Shown: piece by piece, positions 34,403 through 44,560 of the stretch
How the letters are laid out: the number at the start of each line of letters is the position of its first letter
Numbering within the stretch: position 1 is the first letter of the stretch
From: Piper betle
Taxonomy: Eukaryota > Streptophyta > Magnoliopsida > Piperales > Piperaceae
Direction: 5' to 3'
Length of the DNA stretch: 64,000 nucleotides
Assembly: GCA_033002965.1 (NCBI GenBank)
Contig: JAURVB010012927.1
Location: forward strand, 1 to 64,000
Notes under the pieces: generated by a model
Database searches by the model: none
Seen by the model: only the letters and a program-made list of their open reading frames with translations
Told to the model about the DNA's origin: nothing
Translations under genes and position numbers: made by a program

Positions 34403-36257
34403 CTCTTTGATCTATTTCAACTCCTCCTTGAGCTCCTTCAAGGCATTGGTAGCATAGACAGCATCAGTGGTATGATCTGTTCTTCCAAGGAATGGTTATG
34501 TTTCAGCTGTTGTTCTTGTTGAGGATAGTAGAGCAGCCAACAATGAGGAGAGTAGAACAATGTTGTCAGTGAGCTCGGACGCATGCAGTGTAATGGCAGC
34601 AAACAAAGGGCAAGAAGTCCAATGTTCACAATGATTATCTAAGCTCAAGTGGGACTTCAAGTGCAATTTTAGCATACTCCAATGAAAGCAGGGTGGTGGC
34701 AGCATTGTTTGGGTCGATAGTCAATGGTGACAGCTATACAACGGAGGTAGTCTGGTGGCTAGAGGGTCACCAGAGCAATGGCAGTGGCGACAAAAAAATG
34801 GTAGGAAGAACAAGTATATAAGTGGGGTAAGATTCAAAGTGAAGATGTGCTTATAGGTCTTCAACTTTGTTTACTAATTTTAAAAGGATGATTTAGGCCA
34901 TCAGTTTGCTCTTCGACCAAATTGTTTCAAGTGGGATCAAAGTCGACCTAAGATTGTATTGGATGGTGGATTAGACTAGACGTAGATTAATGAGCTAGCC
35001 ATGGACCATAAAAAGAAACTATGAGGACAACATTTTCTAAAGGTACATAGATTGTAATAACTCCCAAAAATTAATCTCACATCCAACATATATTGGAGGT
35101 AAGATCTACTATGTAAGTGAAGATGTGCTTATAGATCTTTAACTTAGCTTACTACTCTTAAAAGGATGACTTAGGTTTATCAGTTTACACAAAGGGCCAG
35201 ATTGGTACAAGGTAAAATGGAAGAAATAAGTAATGGTTGAGGCATATATATAGATATCTTGACCAATCACATAACGATATGTCAGCACATGAAAGAGATG
35301 ACACAATAGCTAAATCAATGTCCTGTGATGACGCATGGCACTCCTCTGTGGGAAGACCACACATGATATATACCTCATGGGAAAGCTCTCAATAATGCTG
35401 ATATAAATTGAAATGAGACAATGCCAAAAGATGACTATAAACAGGAATAAAGGCAAGATCATTGTTCTGAAACTCTGAAAATGATCGAAAACTCCAAATG
35501 AAGTGCAATAAGGACCAAAATGATCACAATGAAAGGAATATATCCGAGTTTCTTATGTATGCATGCCAAACTCTAAAATCACCCCTGCACAACAAGGCAA
35601 CAACCTCATCTAACCCAAGAACAATATATAACACACAAGCAACCAATATCATCGGTAACCATAACCAACCTTCCACACACCACACACATTTCAAATTGGT
35701 TCACACTATGAAGAACCAACCCAACATGGGTAAACCAACATTAAAAACTGAGATGCAAAGGTTCAAGTTTTACAAGCTGGCTTCTTAGCTTGAACATTGC
35801 AAGAGGAGCTTTGGGTCACCTCTAGAGAGACCATTGCAAGAGAAGTATGTTGGTGCCTAAATGGATGTAAACTTGTATGGTTTTAGAGGTGGTTCAAAGT
35901 TCTTGGCTTAAGGAGGAGGATTGTAAGACGGCTTGTTAGCTTGTTAAGCATATAAGTTGTGTCATAGCACAGCAAGTCAAGACCTTCCTTTTCATAGGAC
36001 ATATAAGAGAGGTGCAGGTCTTTCGAACCTCTATAAAAATTCTTGTGTCTCTTATGTATCATTTTCTCTGTCTTTTTCTTATTTATTTATAATTTATTTT
36101 ACGTGTTCTAACTCTACTTAATGCTTTTGTGTTTGACCAAATCAATAGAGTATTGGGTAAGCAAATTTTAAATCAATTACAACTGTTGAATGGTTTGACT
36201 CGTTCGCCAAACCTTGAGTCTTTAATTGAGTTAGACTTGATTAGTTTACTTGTTCCC
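34403..36257. other. Intergenic, repeat remnants, no gene supported
   Basis: This stretch contains the direct repeat at 34823-35212 and, at 35930-36060, a promoter-like segment (CCTCTATAAAAATTCTTGTG) that resembles an LTR end. Its right boundary is the terminus of the Harbinger element at 36261. No open frame here resembles a known protein. Confidence 0.3.
34823..35212 (+). repeat. Diverged direct repeat, about 100 bp, two copies
   Basis: GTGAAGATGTGCTTATAG, then AAAAGGATGAYTTAGG and YATCAGTTT, occurs in the same order at 34823-34921 and 35097-35212, about 275 bases apart. It could be a small target rearrangement or the ends of a short LTR element, but the intervening 175 bases carry no diagnostic features. 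Confidence 0.55.
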
Positions 36258-36967
36258 TTAGGGTCCGTTTGGATAGAGGGATTATGTGATAAAAGAAAAA
36301 AAAAGGGAAAGAGAAAGAAAAGAAAACTACTTTTCTAGAGATTTCTTACTTGTGTTTGTATCAAAAAAGAAAAGAAAATCATTTTCCTTCACTTGTTTGG
36401 ATTCAAATAGAAAATCAAGGCAGAAAATCGGTTGAAAGAATGTGAACGAATTTTTTGTTGCTCTTATTCAACCCATATGAGAAAGTACATAACAAGGTTA
36501 ATAATTTAAATCTTAATATAATATTATATTATTTAGTATATAATTCAAAGATACACCATTTTGTTCAAGTATATTCTAAATTATACAAAAAACATTAAAA
36601 TGGTTTAATACTAACAACAACAAATATAAAAGGCAACCATAAAAATACAAGTAAAATAAAAAAATTCAATTAGCAAATATTATACTCTTTTAATAAAAAC
36701 ATATACGCGATCAAGACAATTATCTCTCAAACATAGGCAAAAAGCACAGTACCTAATAGTTTTCCATTACATACCAAAATAAAAAACAATAAAACAGAAT
36801 ACGAAAATTCAACCACTTTATCATTACCGATGACTAAACACAATGCAAAATAAAAAATGTTGTCCAATAGGATCACAGGTAGGCGATGACGAGTTTTACA
36901 GTCATGGTGAGCAACCAACCATTCTATAGCATATTCTGCGGCATCTTCAGTATTAGGGGTGCTAATT

Positions 36968-37323
36968 GAGCGAGCGAGCCGAGCTCGACATGTGTTCGAG
37001 CTCGGCTCGAATAGTTCGAAACTCGTTTGAACTCGACTCGAGATCGAACGAGTTTTGGACATACATGCACGAGTTCGACTCGAATATCTTTTATGTGTTC
37101 GAGCTCGACTCGAGCTCGAATATACTTAAACTGCTTAATTTTTATGAGCGAGCGAGCCGAGCTCGACATGTGTTCGAGCTCGGCTCGAATAGTTCGAAAC
37201 TCGTTCGAACTCGACTCGAGATCGAACGAGTTTTGGACATACATGCTCGAGTTCGACTCGAATATCTTTTATGTGTTCGAGCTCGACTCGAGCTCGAATA
37301 TACTTAAACTGCTTAATTTTTAT
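36968..37323 (+). repeat. 178-bp tandem duplication inside the hAT element
   Basis: GAGCGAGCGAGCCGAGCTCG starts at 36968 and again at 37146. The two 178-bp units differ by only a few bases (for example TTTGAAC versus TTCGAAC, and ATGCACG versus ATGCTCG). The low divergence shows the duplication is recent. Confidence 0.92.
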
Positions 37324-37400
37324 GAGCTCATTCACCAGCTCATTCGTTAGCTCGAAACCAGCTCGATTAAAAGTCAAAAGTACTTCACTTTAAAAAAAAT

Positions 37401-37475
37401 GAGGCCAATGTGGTTTGAACCCACAACCTTAAAGTCATCAAGGTGAATACTTACCATCTCAACTATCTTGCTTCT
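37401..37475 (-). other. tRNA-derived (SINE-like) pol III promoter segment
   Basis: The minus strand reads TAGTTGAGATGGTAAG (37465-37450), close to a pol III A box (TRGYNNARNNGG). About 28 bases further on it reads GGGTTCAAACCAC (37422-37410), close to a B box (GGTTCRANNCC). The order and spacing are those of a tRNA 5' half and T-arm. It does not fold into a complete tRNA and lies inside a hAT element, so I read it as a captured fragment of a tRNA-derived SINE or tRNA-like sequence rather than a tRNA gene. Confidence 0.5.
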
Positions 37476-37480
37476 TTGTT

Positions 37481-37530
37481 ATTATATTATATATAATATA
37501 ATATAATATAATATAATATAATATAATATA
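37481..37530. repeat. Microsatellite (ATATA)n
   Basis: This is a run of about 50 bases built of 5-base ATATA units (about nine perfect copies) within the hAT element. Confidence 0.95.
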
Positions 37531-37793
37531 AAGACTATATTATTATATTATTTTATCGAGTCGAGTTCGAATCGAGCTACGAGTCGAGTTCGAATCGAGC
37601 TACGAGTCGAGTTCGAGTCGATTTCGAGTTATAACCGAGTCGAGTCGAGTCGAACACGACGTTGCTCAAGCTCGGCTCGTAAGATTCGAGTTCAAGTCGA
37701 GTTCGAGTCGAGTATTTAAATGTCGAGTTTCGAGCCGAGTCAAGCCGAGCCGAATGCTAAATGCTCACGAGCTGGCTCGTTCAATTAGTAACC

Positions 37794-38682
37794 CTATTCA
37801 GTATGCCCTTCCACTGATCTCATTGCTTCTATAATCTTAGATAGATCAACAAATTTCATATTATTTTGTAAAGCATCAGCAATTCTTCCCATGTTTGCTG
37901 CAATATCTTGAACAATTTTTTTAGTAACTATATTTCTTGTGACCTTTACGGGAATATGGGCTCCATAAATAACACCTATATAGTCCTGAACAAAAGATAA
38001 TATATATTGAACCACACAAGAATATCATATTTTTTGAAGTTTATAATATACACTTGCACACAATTCATCTTAATATTTGAAAATAAGGTGACAAATTCCT
38101 TCGACATTGAATTTCTTAATACCTGAAAAGATAAGATATATTGAACAACACAAGAACATCATATTTTTTGAAGTATACACGTGCACACAATTTATCTTAA
38201 TTCCTGAAAATAAGGTGAACAATCCCTTCGACATTGAATTTCTTGAGGTGTGTTGGAGCTTGGACTTTTAATAAATTCATCTTCCATATCAATTATAGTG
38301 TCTAAAACATCGTTAAAGTAGCGACTTATTGTTTCTCTAGACCTTTTAAACTAGGATAAAAAATTTCGATTCCTCAAATATGGAGGAAAATAGTCACTTG
38401 CTCTTTAACATTATAACGGACAGTATCATGCAAACGACCGCTAGCCCTTAAGGTATACACAAACTTTCTAAAAGGCTCGATATAAATACGCAACAAGTCA
38501 TAACAGTGTTGATCAGAACTTATTACGTCATTCAGATATTGTCTATGAGTTAAATATCGAATACGTGGAGGTGGATTGTTTTGAAGTAAAAGATGAAAAG
38601 CATATAAAGTAGCAATAACTGCAGCTATAACAGCCTTGTAAATATTTTCATCCTCTTTGTCGCTAGAATCAAATATCTACAT
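37794..38682 (-). pseudogene. PIF/Harbinger-type transposase (HARBI1-like), frameshifted and chimeric
   Basis: Minus-strand translation of 38682-38367 gives RYLTHRQYLNDVISS, CYDLLRIYIEPF, LRASGRLHDT and VKEQVTIFLHI and then a stop. This is the N-terminal half of plant Harbinger transposases (CYDLLRM..., LRDTR..VEEQVAMFL). In another frame, 38350-38205 continues with FKRSRETISRYFNDVLDTII and EFIKSP. After an intron-like segment with a TTTTGTTCAG acceptor, DYIGVIYGAHIPVKV (from 37991) corresponds to the first DDE motif CIGAIDGTHIPV, with the catalytic Asp changed to Tyr. Beyond that the rest of the DDE core is missing. A different block follows (KIVQDIAANMGRIADALQ to SVEGHTE), which may derive from the element's Myb/SANT-like protein, though I am unsure of that. 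The gene cannot be functional. Confidence 0.75.
38007..38260 (-). repeat. 134-bp tandem duplication across a transposase exon-intron junction
   Basis: TTGAACCACACAAGAATATC at 38007 is repeated as TTGAACAACACAAGAACATC at 38141. The following AAATAAGGTGA and CCTTCGACATTGAATTTCTT words are repeated in the same order. The unit includes the end of the EFIKSP exon and intron sequence of the Harbinger transposase. Confidence 0.7.
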
Positions 38683-39070
38683 GTATTATAAATATATAAG
38701 CATGTGCATACTTGTCAATTAACAAATGACTAATTAAATTTCAGCGTGATAAAGACATTATATGTGGGCAAACATAAAGTAAAGCTCAAATCATTTAATT
38801 TCTCAACTCAAATTATTTAATTTCTCACAAGACCTAAACATTGAGTATTTACTTTCAAATAAAAAAGGTTAACCTTCATATAAAAATGTTAAAAGAAAGA
38901 TAAAAATATTCACTTTCATATATTAGCCATTACATCACATAATTTAATTTTTTCTAAGAAACATACATATGTGAGATAGAAATATCAATACTTTCTACTT
39001 AACCATTACAACCATTATAGCACTTATTTGCATTACACATCCAAACAAATAACCAAACAAAATTAAAATA

Positions 39071-39595
39071 TGTAAATCAATTCTCAGATTTAAACAACTA
39101 CGAAACAAAAATTACTTTCCTAAAATATTATAAAAAATAGGTTAGTTAGGTTTGGTAAAAATTAATAAAAGTTAGGATTTTTTTCTAAAATCAACCAACT
39201 TTTTTTAAGAAAGTATTTTTGTTTTTGAATATAATTGTATTGTCCAACAAAAGTGTAAAATCATCAATTTAAAAAAATAAAAAAGTAACACCTTTTTTTT
39301 TCGGTGAGGGAGATATACCTGTTATGTCTCAATAAGGTGGAAAAGATGATGAATGCCGATAATAGTCTCAACAGTGGGCGGAGGTGGTGTTGAAGGCAAT
39401 GACTGTGAAACCAAAAGTGGGTGACGGACGATGAAGAAGGAAAAGAGAGGGGGAGGGGGTGGTTGAGTTGGTGATGATAATGGTTGGGGGTGGTGTCGAC
39501 AACGGCGGGCTGTGGAGTGGAAGCAACGGTCAAGGATGAAGATGGGGGTGGGAGATAGGACCGCAGCGATGTTTTCTTTCTATCGTTTCCGGCAT
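39071..39595. other. Intergenic, nothing recognised
   Basis: This is AT-rich sequence followed by a purine-rich segment (39290-39560) whose antisense open frame (89 residues, His/Ser/Pro-rich) looks like composition bias. No family match, repeat terminus or RNA was seen. Confidence 0.35.
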
Positions 39596-40260
39596 GATTG
39601 CAAAAATTGGAATCGGAATCGAAATCGGTTTTCGAAAAAGTCGGAATTAGAATCGGAATCGAAATCGGAATTGGTTTAAATAGAAAAGGAATTGGTGTAA
39701 TTGAATCGGTCCAAATCGGTCTAATCGGTCCAATCGGTCATATATAATAATTTGATAATTCATAACATAAATATATAAATATTAGTTATTGATGTTATTT
39801 TGATATTATAGTATGTATTATATTTTATGATATTTTTTAATTTTTTTAATTATTTAGAATTAATTATTATTTTTGACTCGAGTCGAAGTCGAGTCAACTT
39901 TTAATTACGAGAATGCCACCCTCGACCTTGCTCCTTCACCCCCGCCGTCGGAGCCGATGCCCTGGCCTGCCTCCCCCGCTGGCCCCGCCTTGCTTGGCTT
40001 CACCCCACCGACCTTGCCCTACCCTGTCCCCCCTCTTTGCACTTCTGCCCCGCCCTGCCACCCTTGTCCCATCAGTCCCGAGTCTCGACCCATCCCCCAG
40101 CCGGCAACGCCCCCCAGCAAGCAAGGCCCCCTTGGCCCCAACTCCCCACGCCGGCCCCGCCCAGCCCTGCCAGAGCGAAGGGGCAGCGGCGCGGGAAGGA
40201 GAAAAGGGGTATTTCTTTAATTATAAACTTTTAATTCCTATTTTATCCATGTATAAATAA
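39596..40260 (+). mobile_element. Non-autonomous repeat sharing modules with the LTR family and with 43660-44560
   Basis: It begins GGCATGATTGCAAAAATTGG, the terminus seen at 1982 and 8735, then runs of GGAATCGGAATCGAAATCGG and AATCGGTCCAATCGG. After an AT-rich part it contains TTTTGACTCGAGTCG, CAACTTTTAATTACGAG and TGCCACC, then a C-rich block. That last module is the same as the start of the Tekay-like LTR (53867-53905). A second copy in the same orientation lies at 43660-44560, beyond the cytochrome b5 gene. The right end is not defined, and the 115-residue proline-rich frames in the C-rich block are artefacts. Confidence 0.5.
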
Positions 40261-41670
40261 TTTATTTAATATAATACCAAATGTATTTTAATAATTTACT
40301 ATAAAACTAGTTCAAACCCCAAATTTGAAACAAAATACGGCCGATTTCGAGTGAAATTTGCCAATTTATCCAACACTGGTTTCCTGTGTATTCAGTGAGA
40401 AAATGAGATGCAAAGAGAACTCTAGTGGGGCCCACCATAATGTAAACTTCCTTTGTAGCCAAACAAGTAGAGTTCTTCGAAAAAAGGTAATTTTCCTTTC
40501 CTCTCTTCAAAACCTCCGCCAAAAGGGGATTAGTAGTTGAAGTTGTAATCGATTTAATTACTTGTAAAGTTGACTCAATCGCCAAAAGCTTTTGTGCTTA
40601 TTGTTATTATTATATTGCTTTAATTATTTTTGTATTATGCTATTACTTGTCAATCACAATCGTTTGAGGTTTTAATATTTGGGAAGATCTAATTTGTTTA
40701 ATTTGTAATTTTATTAACTTTTTACTACATTAAAACCATCAAACATGGTATACAATTACTAATATGCCCAAAAGTTAAAATCTATCCAAACCTAAAAATA
40801 TAAAATACCGGTACGTATCACAGGCTGGGCCCAGGTATACTGTCATGCAAAATTGAACAAGTGAAGAATCCAAAAACCCCATATATCGAAAGCCACAAAC
40901 TTTACCTGGAAGCTAAGAAACCAAGGCAAAGGAGAAAACCAATAAAGGCAGAAATTATCCTCCAGTAGACAAGTAGAAAAGAAGGTCATTCCCCAAACAA
41001 CATGCACCTGCACTTCACGTCAAACCGGTTGGAATTTATAGGGGAAAGGCCAGAGCTTGTCTGTCCAAATTTCTCAACATTCTCTGCCCTATAACCTAAC
41101 CATTTCAAACACCTTTGCCAGCCATTTTTGTTTTCTCCGTTGAATGGGGTACCTTGCATGGCATCTCTGTCAGGCCACACACATACAGTCAGAGTTGCTT
41201 TTCTTCATGGCATTTTTATCAGGCGACACACATACAAGCAGAGTTGTTATTCTTTCCCAACTTATAGGCTACTAAATTCTTAAGACCTTAAAAAAATAGA
41301 AATTTTTGAAGGCATATTCAGTTGGCATGTCCAGATTAGGAAGTGGAAAGGAAGCTAAAGACCACAAGGAAATGGATTGGCAATGTACAGTTATCGTTTG
41401 GAAGTCTCAAAAGACAAATAAGTACAATTCAGACACACAGTCCGAGATCACACCTGCCTCTCATTCCTCAAACTGGCTGGAACTGATTTATTCAAGAGTA
41501 CAATCGATTAAAATACAACTAGAAAAAGTTCTGCTGCTAAGCGGGTGTATGCACTAAGGATTGGAAATAATTTCAACATACAGTCCCTCTCCAGTCTGTA
41601 AAAGGTACAAACACATGGACTCTATTCAGGTAGATAGAAGACAAGATACACTAACCTATTTTTTCTCGGA
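40261..41670. other. Intergenic and 3' flank of the cytochrome b5 gene
   Basis: No second gene can be supported. The minus-strand part next to 41670 is presumably the 3' UTR of the cytochrome b5 transcript; TTTATT at 41487 would supply an AATAAA signal. A 64-residue minus-strand frame at 41180-40986 (MWPDRDAMQGTPF...) has no family that I recognise. A diverged 52-base direct repeat, CATGGCATYTYTRTCAGG with CACACACATACA, lies at about 41155-41255. Confidence 0.35.
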
Positions 41671-43308
41671 CTAATCTGCTTTGGTCCAGTATCTAACAGC
41701 AACAGCCAGGCCCAAGATCAGAAGAGGTACAAGAAACTGCAAAACCTTGATGAGAAAGTCATTGGATTTATCTGGTTTGTAAGATGTCGCCTGGGGAGGG
41801 GCGTAAGTACGCTTTACTGGGACTGTTGAAGCATCAATTTTCCCTATACAATATTTATCCATCATGTCTCTTGCAGAGTCACTATGACCCACATCTTCAA
41901 AGTCATTGGTTGCATCTTTTCCTACAGCAGATAGTTAAAATTAATTAAAGGACGAAAGATGAATATTAGAACGATATCATATAGAAAGTGTTAACAGAGG
42001 ACATTGGTAGTGGCTATATTGCATGTCATAAGATCTTACCGGTTGCAGCTAGTAAGACTTCATCACCACCTGGGTGGTCTTCCATGAATGGAGTAACATC
42101 ATACACCTGATATAGAAGTAAAGTGAAAAGAGTCATAAACTATACTCAGCTGAGATTCATACATGAGCTGATATCCCGATTCCCTTCAAATGGCTAAAAA
42201 AAATTCCAAGTTTGGCTTCTCAAATTTAATTTCAATTTGACTATAAAATATTCGAAGTTTCAATTTGGCATGCCAATGTCAATGATGCTCAACCCAAAAC
42301 CACAAATTCAGTATCATTGTTAGTCAAGTTTAATTTCAACTTATTTGTAAAAATCCACAGTTTCAACTTGGTAATCCAATGACTACTCGACCAAAAAGAA
42401 CCAATTCCATATCACCATCACACTGTGGTACCAAACTATATGATGGAACTTGAATTTATAGAATGATACTTCAATGAGAAAATTAATACCACTCCAAGTG
42501 AATTTAATAATTTAAAATATCACAAATGCTAAATAGATAAATATTTCGAAATCTAACCAACATCAAATCAAAATTAGATATTTTTTTATATCTATCTGAG
42601 CTGACTTTCAGGTTTATTATGTTCAACACTTTTATTCGTGAACAAGCAGCCTTATGAAGGTTAAATTACAGCTTTAAACCCCTGAAATTCACTATAAGCT
42701 CCTGTCACTACACCCGGCAATGTTGACCTTCAATTCTAATTTGGAAATGGTTGTACATACCTAAAAAACAGATGGAAATTGTACAAAATGAGATACTCAT
42801 ATCTAAAACGTCAAATCTTAAATAAGTTATGATCAATAAACAACTTCTCCACTTTTTTTCTACAATTTACAACTCGTTGAACAAATTTCCTGCAAAAGAA
42901 ACAAATTCTTAATTTTTTCTCTGCAACTGAGAATGTTCTCCACTAGCTTTCAATCCCATTAACAAAAGGTTCCACAACATGAATAACCGTTTCTTCTTTA
43001 AATCTTTATGAAAAATAATAGCAGATAGCAATACAACTATAGTCCGAAATCCATTCTTAAACATTGGAAACTCACTTACCATCTACTCCAAATAATTCAA
43101 TTTAAGTAAAAAAACAGGACAATACCAAATGTAAAGCATAAAAAATACCAACTATAAAGATAAAAAATGAGAATCAATGAGCCGCTGTAAAAACCAAAAA
43201 AGAAGGCAAATCTGCCACCTTTCCACCTATGATGAGCCAGCAGTCCTTGGTCTTGTTGTGATTGGCGACCTCGTCGAAGAGGAAGATCTTGGCATCAGAA
43301 GAAGCCAT
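41671..43308 (-). CDS. CYB5: Cytochrome b5, ER-anchored, three exons, 135 aa
   Basis: This is a small haem protein that passes electrons from NADH- or NADPH-dependent reductases to ER fatty-acid desaturases, hydroxylases and P450s. Exons (minus): 43308-43219 (residues 1-30, from MASSDAKIFLFDEV), 42106-42040 (31-52 plus one base) and 41921-41671. The total is 408 nt including TAG, so the frame closes exactly. The two haem-ligating histidines are His41 in HPGGDEV and His65 in VGHSDSARDMM. A linker rich in Pro and Thr leads to a C-terminal anchor (FLVPLLILGLAVAV, residues 115-128) and the tail RYWTKAD, as in tail-anchored plant isoforms of about 134 residues. Intron 2 is canonical (GTAAGA...TGTAG). 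Intron 1 ends in CAG but starts with a weak donor, GTGGCA. No stop or frameshift was found, so it is probably functional. It is the only intact gene in the window. Confidence 0.96.
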
Positions 43309-43541
43309 TTCTAGGCCAAAACCTACACCAAGGAAAACAAAAAGCACACACCCAGATCAAAATCGATCCATGATTCCACTAAAATGAATCCAACAGGTAC
43401 AACAGGGGGGAGGGAATGATCTACTTGGAAGGAATTGAGAGGTTGCCCAACTCGTGCCGCCGTCTGCAACTCGCAGTTGCAAGGGAATTTCCGCCAATTG
43501 ATTCTGATTCCCGAGAATAACAACACGCACCCATGTGAAAG

Positions 43542-43548
43542 CTTTATA
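43542..43548 (-). promoter_or_regulatory. Candidate TATA box of the cytochrome b5 gene
   Basis: Minus strand TATAAAG, in the context GGTAATATAAAGC, lies about 235 bases upstream of the ATG. It would place transcription start near 43510 and leave a 5' UTR of about 200 bases. The transposon-derived repeat begins only about 110 bases further upstream, so the native promoter may be short. The position is inferred, not proven. Confidence 0.4.
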
Positions 43549-43659
43549 TTACCCTTCGCCATGCGTTACATAGAAATTAAAGCCGACGGGGAGGCAAGTG
43601 AGGTTAGTTTTGTAAGGGGAAAGTTTCCTGGTATTTATAAATATCCGAATCGGCTTTGA

Positions 43660-44560
43660 ATTGGTTTTAGAACCGAGTGATTATATCAGTTCGAATCCGA
43701 ATAAATCGGTCATGGTTCAGTTAAATCGGTTTAAATCTATTCTATATAAGAATTTAATTTTGTTAAAATTAATAGGTTATTAATTATAAAATATATCATT
43801 CTGATGTAGTTTTAATGTTATAATATATATTATATTTTATGATATTTTTTTTGATTCATTATTAAATTAATTAAAATTAGTTATTATTTTCTACTAAAAT
43901 TTAAGCCAAGTCAACTTTTATTTACTATATTACCATCGACCTGTTTTTCTCCCTATGCACCACTCCCCAAACCCTAGACGCTGTCGACGTCGGCCTCGAC
44001 TGTCGCACCACTGCACCACCGCCGGTCACCGCCAACACATCGTCGAATTATCCCCACCTTTCCAGCCACCACTGTAGTCCGGCTCTATCTCCCCTGCCCC
44101 TATTTCCCCCTCATCCACCTAACCCCCCCCCCCTTTCACCCACCACCGTCTTCCCCCACACCCCCACCTCAGTCTCCCCCAACCACCCAGTCCCCCACCG
44201 CCCCCACCAAATTTCTTCCCCTCTCGGCTGCTTTGCCACCCCCGCCCCGATCTTTGCCCCGCCCCCCCCCCCCCCAACACCCTTGGCGCTCGCTGCCTCC
44301 CCTGTCGACCAGTCCCCAGCCACCCGCCGCCACCCTGCCAACCCCTTGCCCTGGCTGCCCCCTTACTCTGAATTGCCCGATACATACCCGAGTCAAATCG
44401 GTTGAGAATCAACTCGGATCAATAAGAATCGAAGTTCAATTTATAGGTAAACTGATTCATCTTAATTTTCACTCGGTTTTCTACCAAGCCGAGTTACATC
44501 GGCCGATTTTTTCATTTATAAGTTTCGTTTGCCCCCCTGTAAGGCCGGTTAATCGCAATA
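43660..44560 (+). mobile_element. Second copy of the non-autonomous repeat, upstream of cytochrome b5
   Basis: It shares with 39640-40260, in the same orientation, AATCGGT/GGTTTA words, then TATTATATTTTATGATATTTTTT (43838-43851 core), a CAAGTCAACTTTTA module and a C-rich block with a 14-C run (44262-44275). After it come AAATCGGTTGAGAATC and related words to about 44510. It has no coding capacity; the Gly-rich antisense frames at 44111-44412 follow from base composition. The ends are not resolved. Confidence 0.45.

Larger units (their letters stand above)
36954..37796. mobile_element. Non-autonomous hAT element, 843 bp, TSD TTCAGTAT
   Basis: The termini are TAGGGGTGCTAATTGA (left) and, inverted, TAGGGTTACTAATTGA (right). 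They are flanked by the exact 8-bp duplication TTCAGTAT at 36946-36953 and 37797-37804, the hallmark of hAT transposition. The interior is mostly GAGCTCGA/TTCGAGTC words, a 178-bp tandem duplication, a tRNA-like pol III segment and a microsatellite. No transposase is present. It interrupts a minus-strand open frame: joining the flanks without the insertion and one TSD lets the frame ending SVEGHTE run on into DAAEYAIEWLVAHHDC. Confidence 0.93.
36258..39070 (-). mobile_element. PIF/Harbinger transposon remnant
   Basis: The left end is TTA (36258-36260) followed by GGGTCCGTTTGGATAG, the typical Harbinger arrangement of a TTA/TAA target site and a GGG/GGC...GTTTGG terminus. Inside, on the minus strand, is a decayed Harbinger transposase (37794-38682), into which a hAT element has jumped. 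Near 39028 the words CATCCAAACAAATAACC resemble inverted subterminal repeats. A clear right terminus with CCAAACGGACCC was not found, so the right boundary is approximate. Confidence 0.65.

Noticed and set aside
36924..37377. Several Arg/Glu/Ser-rich frames of 80-113 residues on both strands
   Set aside because: They are readings of GAGCTCGA repeats in the hAT element, open on both strands because the sequence is nearly palindromic.
37401..37475. Functional tRNA gene
   Set aside because: Only A- and B-box-like segments are present; no complete cloverleaf or acceptor pairing could be drawn, and it lies inside a transposon.
39873..40260. Two 115-residue proline-rich frames
   Set aside because: GC-rich module of a repeat; overlapping frames and no start context or domain.
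44111..44412. Glycine-rich antisense frames
   Set aside because: C-run-rich repeat including a 14-C homopolymer; no protein features.
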